Shown: positions 1 to 7,339 of the stretch, in pieces | Layout: the number at the start of each line of letters is the position of its first letter | Position numbering within the stretch: the first letter of the stretch is position 1 | Assembly (NCBI GenBank): GCA_030649055.1 | Contig: JAUSGH010000004.1 | Location: 1 to 57,263 of the forward strand | DNA: 57,263 nt | Origin: a bacterium | GTDB taxonomy: Bacteria > Patescibacteriota > Minisyncoccia > UBA6257 > JAUSGH01 | Reading direction: 5' to 3' | Notes under the pieces: generated by a model | Databases searched by the model: none | What the model was told of the DNA's origin: nothing | Seen by the model: only the letters and a program-made list of their open reading frames with translations | Made by a program: the position numbers and the translations under genes

Positions 1-339
1 ACTGACGATAAATGCACCGGTTTGCCTGGTCGCGTGGTGGGACACCCCGGAGACCTCAATAAGAATGATTTGCTGGAGAACAACGAAGCGTGGTCGTTTA
101 TCTGTGAGACAAACCTGACGCAAACAACAACAAACATCGGCACCGCAAGCGGCAAGGCCAATGGGCTAATCGCCGTTGACTCGTCACCTGCGACCGTCGT
201 CGTGGCTTCGCCGGGATTGCCGAATACGGGCATTGGTTTCGATGACCGGAGTGGGGTGTTGTGGATTGCTATCGTTGCGATCGGACTTTTTGTCGCGTTC
301 GCGTCATTCTATGTTGAGCGAAAGAAGAGGCGAGCATAA
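1..339 (+). CDS. C-terminal part of an LPXTG-anchored cell-surface protein (5' truncated)
   Basis: The reading frame is open from base 1, so only the last 112 residues are in the window. They begin TDDKCTGLPG and resemble the end of a beta-rich extracellular repeat domain (a WSF-x-C then NLTQTTTNIGTASG pattern, like DUF11/DUF7507 repeats). A complete wall-sorting signal follows: LPNTG at bases 217-231, a hydrophobic span (VLWIAIVAIGLFVAFASF), then the basic tail ERKKRRA. In known families, sortase cuts LPXTG between T and G. A sortase is therefore expected elsewhere in the genome; none is seen here. A rho-independent terminator follows the stop within 10 bases. The sorting signal is clear, but the function of the missing N-terminal part is unknown. 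Confidence 0.8.
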   Translation, partial: TDDKCTGLPGRVVGHPGDLNKNDLLENNEAWSFICETNLTQTTTNIGTASGKANGLIAVDSSPATVVVASPGLPNTGIGFDDRSGVLWIAIVAIGLFVAFASFYVERKKRRA

Positions 340-347
340 CGGAAAAA

Positions 348-397
348 AGAGGGCCCCCTTGTCGATGCGAATCTTTGGCGAGGGGCTTCTTTTTTTT
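348..397 (+). terminator. Rho-independent terminator after the surface protein gene
   Basis: The 5' arm AGAGGGCCCC (348-357) pairs with GGGGCTTCT (382-390), with one bulged G and one G-U pair. Eight T residues follow (390-397). It lies 9 bases after the stop of the LPXTG protein gene. Confidence 0.75.
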
Positions 398-447
398 GCG
401 GGAAATGCTATAGCGTGTAGTATCGTTAGAAATACGCCGGAGTAGCC
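398..447 (+). repeat. Copy 1 of a duplicated terminator-to-promoter segment
   Basis: After the T run of the first terminator the sequence reads GGGAAATGCTATAG (401-414), and about 18 bases on CGGAGTAGCCC (437-447). The same arrangement (GGGAAATGATATAG, then CGGAGTAGCGCC) occurs after the second terminator at 1100-1147, directly before tRNA-Thr. It probably represents an old duplication of the tRNA promoter region. No tRNA is recognisable after copy 1. The stretch 448-502 holds nothing else I can support. Confidence 0.4.
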
Positions 448-502
448 CACCTGCAGTGCTATGCTCGCCGCCATGACTGCCGTCAGGCTGTCGGGCTAGG
501 CG

Positions 503-832
503 CAGCATTGCGGGCAGGCTCAGTGGCACCGCGTCGGAGTGTTTTGTGTTAAGGACACAAAGCCGCGGGAGTTTTCAAAAACCGACGAAGAAATTCTTGA
601 GGCGCTCGCTGGTTGGGCGGAGTTGGAAATAAACGCGCGGAATTTGCACATTGCTCTTGAAGCGCGGAAGAACGCCGAGCGTGAATTGCGGGAACGCCTC
701 GAAGAGCTGAAACGTCTGAATGATGTCATGGTCGGAAGGGAAATAAAAATGATTGAGCTTAAAGAAGAAATTGAGAAATTGAAGGAAGAGCTTCGCCATT
801 TGCGTACGCAAATGGCTGGGGGGGGGGGCATA
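503..832 (+). pseudogene. Fragment of a GAF-domain / coiled-coil signalling protein
   Basis: From about base 515 the frame reads like the last third of a GAF domain (FCVKDTKPREFSKTDEEILE, then LAGWAELEINARNL). A charged coiled coil with two heptad-rich blocks follows (RELRERLEELKRLNDVM and IELKEEIEKLKEEL). The GAF N-terminus is missing and a TAG lies in frame at 497. The frame then runs through an 11-base G tract (818-828) into sequence with no protein character. It resembles the GAF-to-helix linker of a histidine kinase. No start codon with a credible signal is visible (GTG at 539 is the first). Decay is more likely than a functional gene, although a sequencing error in the G tract could also break the frame. 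Confidence 0.5.
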
Positions 833-1055
833 ACGGTGCGCCCATGTTGTGAACGTAGCAGCGCCTTGCGTGTCGCGCATGTACGTGATACGTTAATAAT
901 GCATCGGGAGCCGGTTGGGACGTATGAGTTGCCATGGGTGCAAGTGTACCCGTGGTGACAAAACCGCCGAAGTGAGCTTTCGCGCCTCACGCATAGCTGG
1001 GCGAGAGTGGGCGTTCTGCCTGATACCGACAGTAGTCCTACCGGGCTCCTCGCGT

Positions 1056-1098
1056 GAAGTCCTGTGTTCGCCGCTGGCAGCACAGGACTTCCCATTTT
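1056..1098 (+). terminator. Rho-independent terminator upstream of tRNA-Thr
   Basis: There is a perfect 11-bp stem, GAAGTCCTGTG (1056-1066) with CACAGGACTTC (1081-1091), with a 14-base loop and then CCATTTTTG. The roughly 220 bases before it (833-1055) show no protein-like frame and no other structure I can support. Confidence 0.7.
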
Positions 1099-1143
1099 TG
1101 AGGGAAATGATATAGTATTTAACATTGGTTACAGCGGAGTAGC

Positions 1144-1215
1144 GCCACCTTAGCTCAGCGGTAGAGCAGCGCTTTCGTAAAGCGAAGGTCCCCGGTTCAA
1201 ATCCGGGAGGTGGCT
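1144..1215 (+). tRNA. tRNA-Thr (anticodon CGU)
   Basis: The cloverleaf is complete. The acceptor GCCACCT (1144-1150) pairs with AGGTGGC (1208-1214), and the discriminator is T1215. The D arm is GCTC/GAGC. The anticodon loop TTCGTAA holds CGT at 1176-1178, with a G-A mismatch at the top of its stem. The T arm is CCCGG-TTCAAAT-CCGGG. CCA is not encoded. TATAGT at 1110-1115 with a TTGAGG-like -35 is a possible promoter. Confidence 0.93.
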
Positions 1216-1250
1216 CTGAAAGAGCAATATAAATTAAATTCAATACTTCC

Positions 1251-1378
1251 GAGATTTGAACTGGGAAAGGGGTCGGGAAAACGGGAGTTTTCCCGTGGCG
1301 GAGTACACGAACCGCTGGGTTTGTGAGCGCAGCCGACCGAAGGTCGCAGCGAGCAGTTCAATTTCCGGGAGGTGGCTC
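1251..1378 (+). repeat. Structured tail behind tRNA-Thr containing a second copy of the tRNA 3' end
   Basis: GAGATTTGAACTG (1251-1263) can pair imperfectly with CAGTTCAATTTCC (1354-1366). Between them lie GGGAAAAC-GGGA-GTTTTCCC and GACC-GAA-GGTC hairpins. Bases 1356-1378 repeat the T-loop and acceptor end of the tRNA (GTTCAA, then CCGGGAGGTGGCTC), differing from the tRNA by one insertion and one substitution. This could be a remnant attachment-site duplication or a repeat family that captures tRNA ends. Confidence 0.5.
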
Positions 1379-1388
1379 AGATGAGGTT

Positions 1389-1467
1389 TGTCATTCCCGC
1401 GAAAGCGGGAATCCAGCTCGCTGAAGATTATAAATTCTCTAGATTCCGGGTCAAGCCCGGAATGACA
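1389..1467. repeat. 79-bp palindromic repeat, TGTCAT-family
   Basis: The termini TGTCATTCC (1389) and GGAATGACA (ending 1467) are perfect inverted repeats. Each half also folds locally (CCCGC-GAAA-GCGGG; CCGGG-TCAA-GCCCGG). The same termini occur at 16689-16762, and diverged TGTCATCC versions at 14913-14991 and 15510-15582. This copy ends 11 bases before the prfB start. Confidence 0.8.
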
Positions 1468-1478
1468 AAGAAAACCCC

Positions 1479-2222
1479 ATGGATCTTCCCCTTAAACCCC
1501 TTTCGGGCACATATGATAAAAACAATGCCCACCTCATGGTGTACGCGGGTGTTGGCGGCGACGACGCGAAGGATTGGGCGGATATGCTTATCCGCATGTA
1601 TTATCGCTACGCGCAACGGCGTGGCTGGAAAGTCATCCAAACCGACGATCGCGCGCTGGAAATCGTCGGCGCTTATGTGTATGGGAGTTTAAAAAAGGAA
1701 CAGGGCGTTCATCGCTTGGTGCGCATATCTCCGTTTGACGCGCGTGCTGCGCGGCACACGTCGTTCGCGCTTGTTGAAGTGGTGCCGGACTTGCCTGAGG
1801 TGGAGCATAGGAACGTTGTCATTCCGGAAAAAGACTTACGGCTTGAAACAGCGCGCGCCGGCGGTCCGGGCGGGCAAAACGTCAATAAGCGCGAAACCGC
1901 GGTGCGCATTGTGCACCTTCCTACGGGTATCGCCGTTGCCTCGCGCGCGGAACGCAATCAGGAGATGAACCGCGACAAGGCGATGAAGATTTTGAAGGCA
2001 AAACTGTTGCAGGTGATGGAGGCTCGGCACGAGAAAGAGCTTTCCAATTTGCGCACGCAGGTGAAGCCGGAATGGGGGAATCAGATCCGGAATTATGTGC
2101 TCCACCCGTACCATGTGGTGAAGGATTTGCGCACAAAAGTTGAATCGTCTCAGCCGGAAAAGGTGCTGGATGGCGATCTTGATAAGTTCATAGAGGCAGA
2201 GTTGGAATTGCCCAAAGCGTAG
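1479..2222 (+). CDS. prfB: Peptide chain release factor 2, lacking domain 1
   Basis: This class II release factor reads stop codons and releases the peptide in the ribosomal A site. The tripeptide anticodon SPF is at residues 84-86, which is the RF2 form reading UAA/UGA. The GGQ catalytic loop is at 131-133 inside the usual [12 protein letters not shown] context. Normal RF2 is about 350-370 residues; this one is 247 and starts in domain 2 ([19 protein letters not shown]), so the N-terminal helical domain is absent. No frame upstream encodes it and no CTTTGA autoregulatory frameshift site is seen. A palindromic repeat sits 11 bases before the ATG and no Shine-Dalgarno is visible. It could be a naturally short CPR form or an N-terminal truncation caused by the repeat. 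Confidence 0.82.
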   Translation: MDLPLKPLSGTYDKNNAHLMVYAGVGGDDAKDWADMLIRMYYRYAQRRGWKVIQTDDRALEIVGAYVYGSLKKEQGVHRLVRISPFDARAARHTSFALVEVVPDLPEVEHRNVVIPEKDLRLETARAGGPGGQNVNKRETAVRIVHLPTGIAVASRAERNQEMNRDKAMKILKAKLLQVMEARHEKELSNLRTQVKPEWGNQIRNYVLHPYHVVKDLRTKVESSQPEKVLDGDLDKFIEAELELPKA

Positions 2223-2291
2223 CTTTGGGGTATACTACGTAATATAAAGTTTGTTCTAGATCCTAGATACTAAATTCTAGATTCTGCCCCC

Positions 2292-2969
2292 ATGATTGCC
2301 TTTCAAAACGTCTCAAAAGCATATACCAAGTCCGTCGCGCTGGAGGACGTAACCTTCAAAATTGACGCCGGTGAATTTGTGTCGTTGGTGGGAAAGTCCG
2401 GCGCAGGAAAATCCACCATCATTAAGCTCTTGATCGGTGAAGAAAAACCCACGAAAGGAAGGGTGATTTTCGCGGATACCGAAGTGAACCGTTTGCCGTC
2501 GCACGCGCTTCCGGCGCTTCGGCGCCAGATCGGCATTGTGTTTCAGGATTTTAGACTGCTGAGCGCGAAAACGGCGTATGAAAATATCGCCTTCGCGATG
2601 GAAGTCGGCGGCAAAAGCCAGCCGGAAATTGAGGACTTGGTCCCGAAGGTGCTGGATATGGTTGGTTTGGCCGAGCGCGCGAATAATTTTCCGAACGAAC
2701 TTTCCGGCGGCGAAAAACAACGCGTGGCGATCGCGCGCGCCATGGTGAACCGCCCCGCGGTCATTGTCGCCGACGAGCCGACGGGAAATCTTGACCCGAT
2801 GAACACCTGGGATATTATTAACTTGCTCAAAAAGATTAATGAACTCGGAACGACCATCATCCTCGCGACGCATAGTAAAGAAATTATTGATAAACTGGGG
2901 AAGAGGGTGTTGAGCTTGGATGACGGGCGATTGATCAGGGATGATAAGGTCGGGCGATACATCCTTTAA
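2292..2969 (+). CDS. ftsE: Cell division ATP-binding protein FtsE
   Basis: FtsE is the ATPase of the FtsEX complex, which sits at the divisome under the membrane and activates peptidoglycan hydrolases. Its 225 residues are the family's full length. Walker A GKSGAGKST is at 34-42, the ABC signature LSGGEKQ at 137-143, and Walker B with the DEP motif (VIVADEPTGNLD) at 157-168. The partner ftsX lies downstream, separated by a 135-bp inverted-repeat element. Before the start, the sequence has CTAGATCCTAGAT-like short repeats and no Shine-Dalgarno. A likely effector is the coiled-coil M23 peptidase encoded at 55.5 kb; this link is inference from known FtsX-EnvC pairs. Confidence 0.93.
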   Translation: MIAFQNVSKAYTKSVALEDVTFKIDAGEFVSLVGKSGAGKSTIIKLLIGEEKPTKGRVIFADTEVNRLPSHALPALRRQIGIVFQDFRLLSAKTAYENIAFAMEVGGKSQPEIEDLVPKVLDMVGLAERANNFPNELSGGEKQRVAIARAMVNRPAVIVADEPTGNLDPMNTWDIINLLKKINELGTTIILATHSKEIIDKLGKRVLSLDDGRLIRDDKVGRYIL

Positions 2970-2976
2970 TAGTTTA

Positions 2977-3111
2977 GTACTCACGAATACCGCGAATTGC
3001 AAATAAAAATAACGCGAATATGAAAGTAACAAGACAACTCAATATTAACGCATCGTATTTTGCATTCGCGTTATTTTTTATCCCAAATTCGCGATATTTG
3101 CGAACACTATA
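2977..3111 (+). repeat. Inverted-repeat element between ftsE and ftsX (TTCGCGATATTTGCGAA family)
   Basis: The right arm starts ATTCGCGTTATTTTTTATC (3064) and ends GCGATATTTGCGAACACTATA directly against the ftsX ATG. The left arm (2977-3019) is its near reverse complement, so the whole element can form a long imperfect hairpin. Right-arm copies abut start codons at 12930, 13603 and 34835, and a short one lies just before 46227. Confidence 0.75.
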
Positions 3112-4020
3112 ATGGCTACAAAACTTGCTCGGGTGCTTAAATACGGTTTTCAGAATTTTTGGCGGAACGGATGGCTTTCCGTGGCGACCACGGTTGTGAT
3201 GATGCTCGCGCTTTTTGTGTTCGCGGGGCTCATGATTTTTAGCGTTGTGGCAAAAACTGCCGTGACGGCTCTGCAGGATAAAATTGATATCAGCGTGTAT
3301 TTCAAAACGACGGCAGGGGAGGATGAAATGTTGAAAATTGAGCGCGCGGTGAAGGTGCTTCCGGAAGTGCGCGCGGTAGAATACATTTCGCGCGAAAAAG
3401 CGCTCGAGCTGTTTAGGGAGCGACACAAAGATGACCCGACCATCGCGAAGGCGCTCACCGAACTGAACGATAATCCGCTTTCAGGAACTCTGAATATCAA
3501 AGCTGTTGACCCGAAGGACTACGGCATCATTGCCGCGTATTTGGAACATAAGGATTTTACTCCGGTGATTGAAAAAGTGAGCTACGGCCAAAACCAAACC
3601 GCGATTGACCGCTTGGTGCGCATCATAGGCGCGGCAAACACGACCGGCATCGCCGTAATCATCGCCTTGGCGCTTATCGCTATTGTAGTGACATTTAACA
3701 CTATCCGGCTGGCAATTTATTCCAATCGCGACGAGATCGGCGTGATGCGCCTCGTAGGGGCTTCAAACGCGTTTATCCGCGGGCCGTATTTTGTGGAGGG
3801 CGTACTCTATGGAGCGATTTCGGGAGTGCTGGCGCTGTTGCTTGTTGCCCCGATTATCCACGTTGCGGCGCCATACGTGAAAATTTTTATTCCGGAGATG
3901 AGCCTCCTCGGCTACTTTTACGGGAATCTGTTTTCATTGCTTGGCTACGAATTGCTTTTTGGCATCGCGCTTGGCACCATCTCCGGTAGTATCGCGATTA
4001 CGCGCTATCTGAAAGTGTAG
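3112..4020 (+). CDS. ftsX: Cell division protein FtsX (ABC transporter permease-like)
   Basis: FtsX is the membrane subunit paired with FtsE and passes ATP-driven change to cell-wall hydrolases outside the cell. Its 302 residues are typical. There is a short cytoplasmic N-terminus ending GFQNFWRNGWLSVATT, TM1 (residues about 23-45), an extracellular domain to about 175 (DISVYFKTTAGEDEML and a charged helix region), and three C-terminal TM helices around the conserved NTIRLAIYSNRDEIGVMRLVGA segment that contacts FtsE. The start is fixed by family alignment and lies directly against the repeat element, whose terminal ACTATA could act as a -10 box. No Shine-Dalgarno is seen. Confidence 0.92.
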   Translation: MATKLARVLKYGFQNFWRNGWLSVATTVVMMLALFVFAGLMIFSVVAKTAVTALQDKIDISVYFKTTAGEDEMLKIERAVKVLPEVRAVEYISREKALELFRERHKDDPTIAKALTELNDNPLSGTLNIKAVDPKDYGIIAAYLEHKDFTPVIEKVSYGQNQTAIDRLVRIIGAANTTGIAVIIALALIAIVVTFNTIRLAIYSNRDEIGVMRLVGASNAFIRGPYFVEGVLYGAISGVLALLLVAPIIHVAAPYVKIFIPEMSLLGYFYGNLFSLLGYELLFGIALGTISGSIAITRYLKV

Positions 4021-4029
4021 TGTGCGCTA

Positions 4030-4059
4030 TTGACAAGCGGGGCTTTGGTGTGCTAGCGT
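4030..4059 (+). promoter_or_regulatory. Sigma70-type promoter for the 4.1-4.5 kb RNA
   Basis: TTGACA (4030-4035), an 18-base spacer, then TAGCGT (4054-4059) within TGTGCTAGCGT, an extended -10 context. It closely matches the promoter of the coiled-coil gene at 56803-56830 (TTGACA, 16 bases, TAGCAT). Transcription should begin near 4066. Confidence 0.65.
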
Positions 4060-4065
4060 TGATAA

Positions 4066-4505
4066 TAGAAACGACGGAAATACTCCGTTGAGAAAAATCC
4101 CGGGCCGTCATAGGTGCCAGTCAGCTACTGCTGGCGCCTGCCCGATGCTGGTGGCTCGGGCAGAGCATTCAGGAATGTCCGCTCCATCTGGTTGGTCGCT
4201 GTCGCCGAAGGGTAACATCAGATACCACCGAAAGCTGATGCTATCCGCTGCCCCGTCTGACGGGGCGCTGCCGGCGGGGTTGTGCGCTTTGCGGACACAT
4301 GTGTGCAACTTGCTCCTGCCCGTGATGCCCGCTCCGCAATCCCGCCGGCCAGTCTTCCCTGGTCGCTCGTGGCGCTCCTCCCTTGGTGGTTCCGGTGCCT
4401 CGACACATCGGAATCATCGCTCTCGGCGCTGAGCGTGCGAGCTCCGCACCTCCGCCGGGTAGTTTTCGCAAAGTGGCTCAATCGTTCATACGATTGAGCC
4501 ACTTT
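4066..4505 (+). ncRNA. Candidate structured non-coding RNA, about 440 nt, family not recognised
   Basis: No frame across this stretch looks like protein, but it can fold into a run of helices. The main ones are 4113-4120/4131-4138, 4139-4145/4156-4162 (perfect TGCCCGA/TCGGGCA), 4163-4169/4174-4184, 4216-4221/4235-4240 (CATCAG/CTGATG) and 4250-4256/4260-4266. A long-range stem pairs 4273-4280 plus 4290-4295 with 4333-4346, and further helices are 4347-4352/4359-4364, 4390-4397/4406-4413 and 4418-4422/4431-4435. It closes with a perfect 15-bp hairpin, 4470-4484/4491-4505, which lacks a T tract. A promoter precedes it. It is not RNase P RNA (found at 36.1 kb) and shows no tmRNA acceptor end, no SRP Alu or GGAA-loop signature and no tRNA-like T arm. 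Pairing is judged by eye. Confidence 0.55.
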
Positions 4506-4524
4506 CCAATTTATGTTGGGAAAT

Positions 4525-4561
4525 AATAAACCCACGCAGTGCTTATCGGCGCCGCGTGGGT
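4525..4561 (-). terminator. Terminator of nadE
   Basis: The stem ACCCACGC (4530-4537) pairs with GCGTGGGT (4554-4561). On the minus strand it is followed by TTATTATTT. It lies just after the nadE stop. Confidence 0.7.
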
Positions 4562-4568
4562 CGTTTCG

Positions 4569-6497
4569 TTATGCGATGTCGAGTTCCTCAAGCGCCATCC
4601 ATTCTTCCGACTGCACCACCGGAAGCTGGAGCGCGCGCTCACGGTCAAGGTCAAGTGAGCCGAGGTGCACCGTTTCCGGCGTCTGGACCCACTTGAAAAT
4701 GGACCGGCGGAAGAGGACGACGAATTTCCGTACCCATTCCTTCAAGCGCTGCTCCTCCGGCCACATGGTTTTCACAACCCTGTAGACCTCAACGGCCATC
4801 ATGCGTTTTCCGGCGAAGAGCGCGTAGCACGCGTCCAGCACCGGGAACGGCATGAGATCGTCCTCGTCGCTCTGGTTGGCATCGAGCTCCGCTGATGCCT
4901 TCGTCGCGAGCAACGCACGGAGCGGAGCGGCGACCGTTTCAGGTGATTGCGTCATGAGGTAAGCGATGAGCTCTCTCACGACTGTTTTCGGAAGGTTTCC
5001 AATGAGGGAGAACGCCCCCATCATGTCCCCGCCGATGGTCGTGTAGCCCACCGCCTTTTCCGTCATATTGCCGGTCTGGAGCCACATGGCGTGAGCGGCG
5101 TTCGCGTAATTCCACATGGCCATGCCGCGGATACGGGCTTGGACGTTCTGCAGCGTCATCTTCGGCGCTTCGCCCTGGTACATGAGTTTCAGGAGATCCT
5201 CTGCGTGTTCCACTTGGCGCGCGACCGGCGTTTCCAGAAACCCGACACCGAGTGCCTCAGCTAAGTCCTTCGCGATGCTTCGCGTGGTATCCGAGTTGAA
5301 CCTCGTCGGCATCGAGAAGCACTTGATGAAGTCGTTCGTGACGAGCATCGGATTGATGTTCATCCGGCGCCGCGCCGCGTACCGCTCTGCGATAAGCAGT
5401 GTGAGCGCCGAGTCCATCCCTCCGGAGAGCGCGATAGCGATCCGTTGGAACGTGTTTGTCTTCTCGAAGTACCCCTTGAGGCCGGAGATCATTCCTTCAA
5501 TGAGATCGTCGAAGTATTCGTGGCGCGGATTTGTCTTTTGCGTCACGTCCTCCGGCATGAAGAAGCTCTTGGATGGCGGCGTGGGGTAGATGACCTCTTC
5601 GTCGTTTGCGGGCGGTCCGTCGTCGGATGACACTGTTTGCACCGGCGGATGTTCCGATACGAACCGTTCACGGTCGGTGCGCCAGGTGGTGTTCACATGC
5701 CGCGTGAGTGTTATGTCGTCCAAGTCCACGACGACGATTGCTGTTCCTTCGCGCCAGCGCGGGGCCTCCAGTACGAAGTCGCCGCACTGGTTCACGAATC
5801 CGCCGCCGTCGAAGACCAGGCTATCATTCGCGCCTACCTGATTCACGTATACGACTGTTGCGGCGTTATCCATCGCGCGCGCCGCGATGAGCGAGCGCCG
5901 TTGCGGAAGCACGCCGGAACGGAACGGTGACGCGGAGATATTTACGACCAGCTCCGCGCCGCCAAAGCACCTCCGGCTCATCGGACCGTTACGCGACCAG
6001 ATATCCTCGCATACCTCAACGGCCAGGGTGCCGAAGGGGAAGCGGAAGATGAGGTCGCCGAACGGTGCGCCGTGTACTGTTCCGATGTGCCCGGGGATAC
6101 CGGCCGAGAACGTGCGTCGTTCGTAGAAGACGCCGTACGTCGGCAGCTTCTCCTTCGGCACGACGCCGAGGATATTGCCGCTTGAAACAACGGCAGCAGT
6201 ATTGTAGATGTCGGGTCCTTCCTCTACCGCGAGGCCGAGCACGAAGACCGTGGGGTACCCGAAAGTCTTCGTCGCGTCCGCGAAGCGTCGCAGCTCCTCC
6301 CATTGCTGCGCCACAAACCCTTTCCACTGTACGAGGTCTTCCACCGGATATCCGGAGATCGTGTGTTCGCTGAAGGCGGCAACGGCGCAGTGTGCGTCCG
6401 CGAGCTGCTTCGCGCGGACAAGGATCTTCGCGGTGTTGTCGTTCATTGCCCCGACGGTCGGGTCAACATTCGCGAGGCCGATTTTTACGAGACGCAT
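4569..6497 (-). CDS. nadE: Glutamine-dependent NAD+ synthetase
   Basis: This enzyme makes NAD+ from deamido-NAD+, ATP and glutamine. The N-terminal half is a nitrilase-fold glutaminase with the expected Glu-Lys-Cys triad: E44 (FSEHTISGYP), K117 (KEKLPTYGVF) and C163 (EVCEDIW). The C-terminal half is the ATP pyrophosphatase synthetase domain with the PP-loop SGGMDS at 358-363 and the deamido-NAD region near YTTIGGDMMGAFSLIGNLPK. Its 642 residues equal the full two-domain type. The start is set by a strong Shine-Dalgarno, GGAGGTGA (minus strand, 6501-6508), six bases from ATG counting from GGAGG. This is one of the few clear Shine-Dalgarno sites here. The terminator follows directly, so the gene looks monocistronic. 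Confidence 0.95.
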   Translation of the reverse strand: MRLVKIGLANVDPTVGAMNDNTAKILVRAKQLADAHCAVAAFSEHTISGYPVEDLVQWKGFVAQQWEELRRFADATKTFGYPTVFVLGLAVEEGPDIYNTAAVVSSGNILGVVPKEKLPTYGVFYERRTFSAGIPGHIGTVHGAPFGDLIFRFPFGTLAVEVCEDIWSRNGPMSRRCFGGAELVVNISASPFRSGVLPQRRSLIAARAMDNAATVVYVNQVGANDSLVFDGGGFVNQCGDFVLEAPRWREGTAIVVVDLDDITLTRHVNTTWRTDRERFVSEHPPVQTVSSDDGPPANDEEVIYPTPPSKSFFMPEDVTQKTNPRHEYFDDLIEGMISGLKGYFEKTNTFQRIAIALSGGMDSALTLLIAERYAARRRMNINPMLVTNDFIKCFSMPTRFNSDTTRSIAKDLAEALGVGFLETPVARQVEHAEDLLKLMYQGEAPKMTLQNVQARIRGMAMWNYANAAHAMWLQTGNMTEKAVGYTTIGGDMMGAFSLIGNLPKTVVRELIAYLMTQSPETVAAPLRALLATKASAELDANQSDEDDLMPFPVLDACYALFAGKRMMAVEVYRVVKTMWPEEQRLKEWVRKFVVLFRRSIFKWVQTPETVHLGSLDLDRERALQLPVVQSEEWMALEELDIA

Positions 6498-6587
6498 CAG
6501 TCACCTCCATGAACGGAAAAACTACGCATGATGAGCTACATTCGTTATACGAGATTTGAGCCCATAACTCAAGGCCCGTCTGATGGG

Positions 6588-7322
6588 TCAAGCTTTGGAA
6601 ATATCCGCCACAATCGCGCAGTGGTCGGAGACGCCGCTGACGAGCCGCACATTTGAGGCGAGGTATTGCGGAGTTGAGAATAGGCAGTCCACCATATAGC
6701 GCAACTTCGGTCTCACGCGATGGAGGTTTTCATCAATGCTTGAGTCATACGAGGCGGGGATATTGTCTTTATAGCGTTCGGCGATGACGGCAAACATTTC
6801 ACGTCCTCGCGGGGCGTTAAAGTCGCCGCAAAAGACCATCTCCGGACGCTCGGTGATTGCCGAAAGAAACATCGGCATATCGCGCCGCTGGTTCTCGTTG
6901 GCCTCACCGTTCGGTGTCCAAGTGAAGTGAGATGTTCCGATGGTATAGTCCACGCCGTCTTTTTGGGCAATACAACTCACGAGCGCCTTATAAATCGTAT
7001 CAAAATTATCATTATTTTCCGGTATGGTTGCGCGATCCCCGTAATAGTAACGCTCGCGCATGTCGGTAAATGGTAGGTGCGTCAAAAGCCCGATGCCCCA
7101 CGGAATTCGTGGCCCGGTTTTTTTGTCTAGTTGTATAAGCGTCATCGGCGTGAAATGCCCTTTCATGCCAAGCGCCTCGCACAGCATCTGAAAATCCGGC
7201 TCATAAACCTCTTGTAAGCAAACGACGTCGGGATTATTTGACCTCAAAAACGGAAGCACAAGGTCAAGGTGTTTGTGGCCCTCAATATTTACCGAAATAA
7301 GTTTGAGCGACTGAGGCGTCAT
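6588..7322 (-). CDS. Endonuclease/exonuclease/phosphatase-family protein
   Basis: The EEP fold is a metal-dependent phosphodiesterase or phosphatase fold. Visible active-site elements are N12 in LKLISVNIEG, E38 in VCLQEV, GDFNAPRG in the middle and SDHCAIVADI at the C-terminus. No signal peptide is present, so it is probably cytoplasmic. The substrate cannot be told from sequence; DNA repair (exonuclease III-like) and small-molecule phosphatases share these motifs. I chose ATG 7322 over an upstream TTG (7349) because the TTG would lie inside zwf. It is transcribed divergently from zwf with only 17 bases between the two start codons. Confidence 0.8.
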   Translation of the reverse strand: MTPQSLKLISVNIEGHKHLDLVLPFLRSNNPDVVCLQEVYEPDFQMLCEALGMKGHFTPMTLIQLDKKTGPRIPWGIGLLTHLPFTDMRERYYYGDRATIPENNDNFDTIYKALVSCIAQKDGVDYTIGTSHFTWTPNGEANENQRRDMPMFLSAITERPEMVFCGDFNAPRGREMFAVIAERYKDNIPASYDSSIDENLHRVRPKLRYMVDCLFSTPQYLASNVRLVSGVSDHCAIVADISKA

Positions 7323-7339
7323 GGTAGTATAAAAATACC
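7323..7339. promoter_or_regulatory. 17-bp divergent start region with overlapping -10 boxes
   Basis: The whole spacer is GGTAGTATAAAAATACC, an imperfect dyad (GGTA/TACC). On the plus strand TATAAA (7328-7333) is 6 bases before the zwf ATG. On the minus strand TATACT is 3 bases and TATTTT 9 bases before the phosphatase ATG. There is no room for a 5' leader or Shine-Dalgarno for either gene. Confidence 0.5.

Noticed and set aside
1216-1478. Programmed +1 frameshift supplying the missing RF2 N-terminus
   Set aside because: No CTTTGA-type site, and no upstream frame encodes the domain 1 helices; the region is tRNA tail and repeat.
4088-4432. A 114-codon open frame inside the candidate RNA
   Set aside because: Its translation is Ser/Arg/Pro-rich with no protein character, the opposite strand is also open, and the stems fit an RNA better.
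4066-4505. tmRNA as the identity of the structured RNA
   Set aside because: There is no tRNA-like 3' end (no TTCGA T loop with a matching acceptor, no CCA) and no tag-like reading frame.
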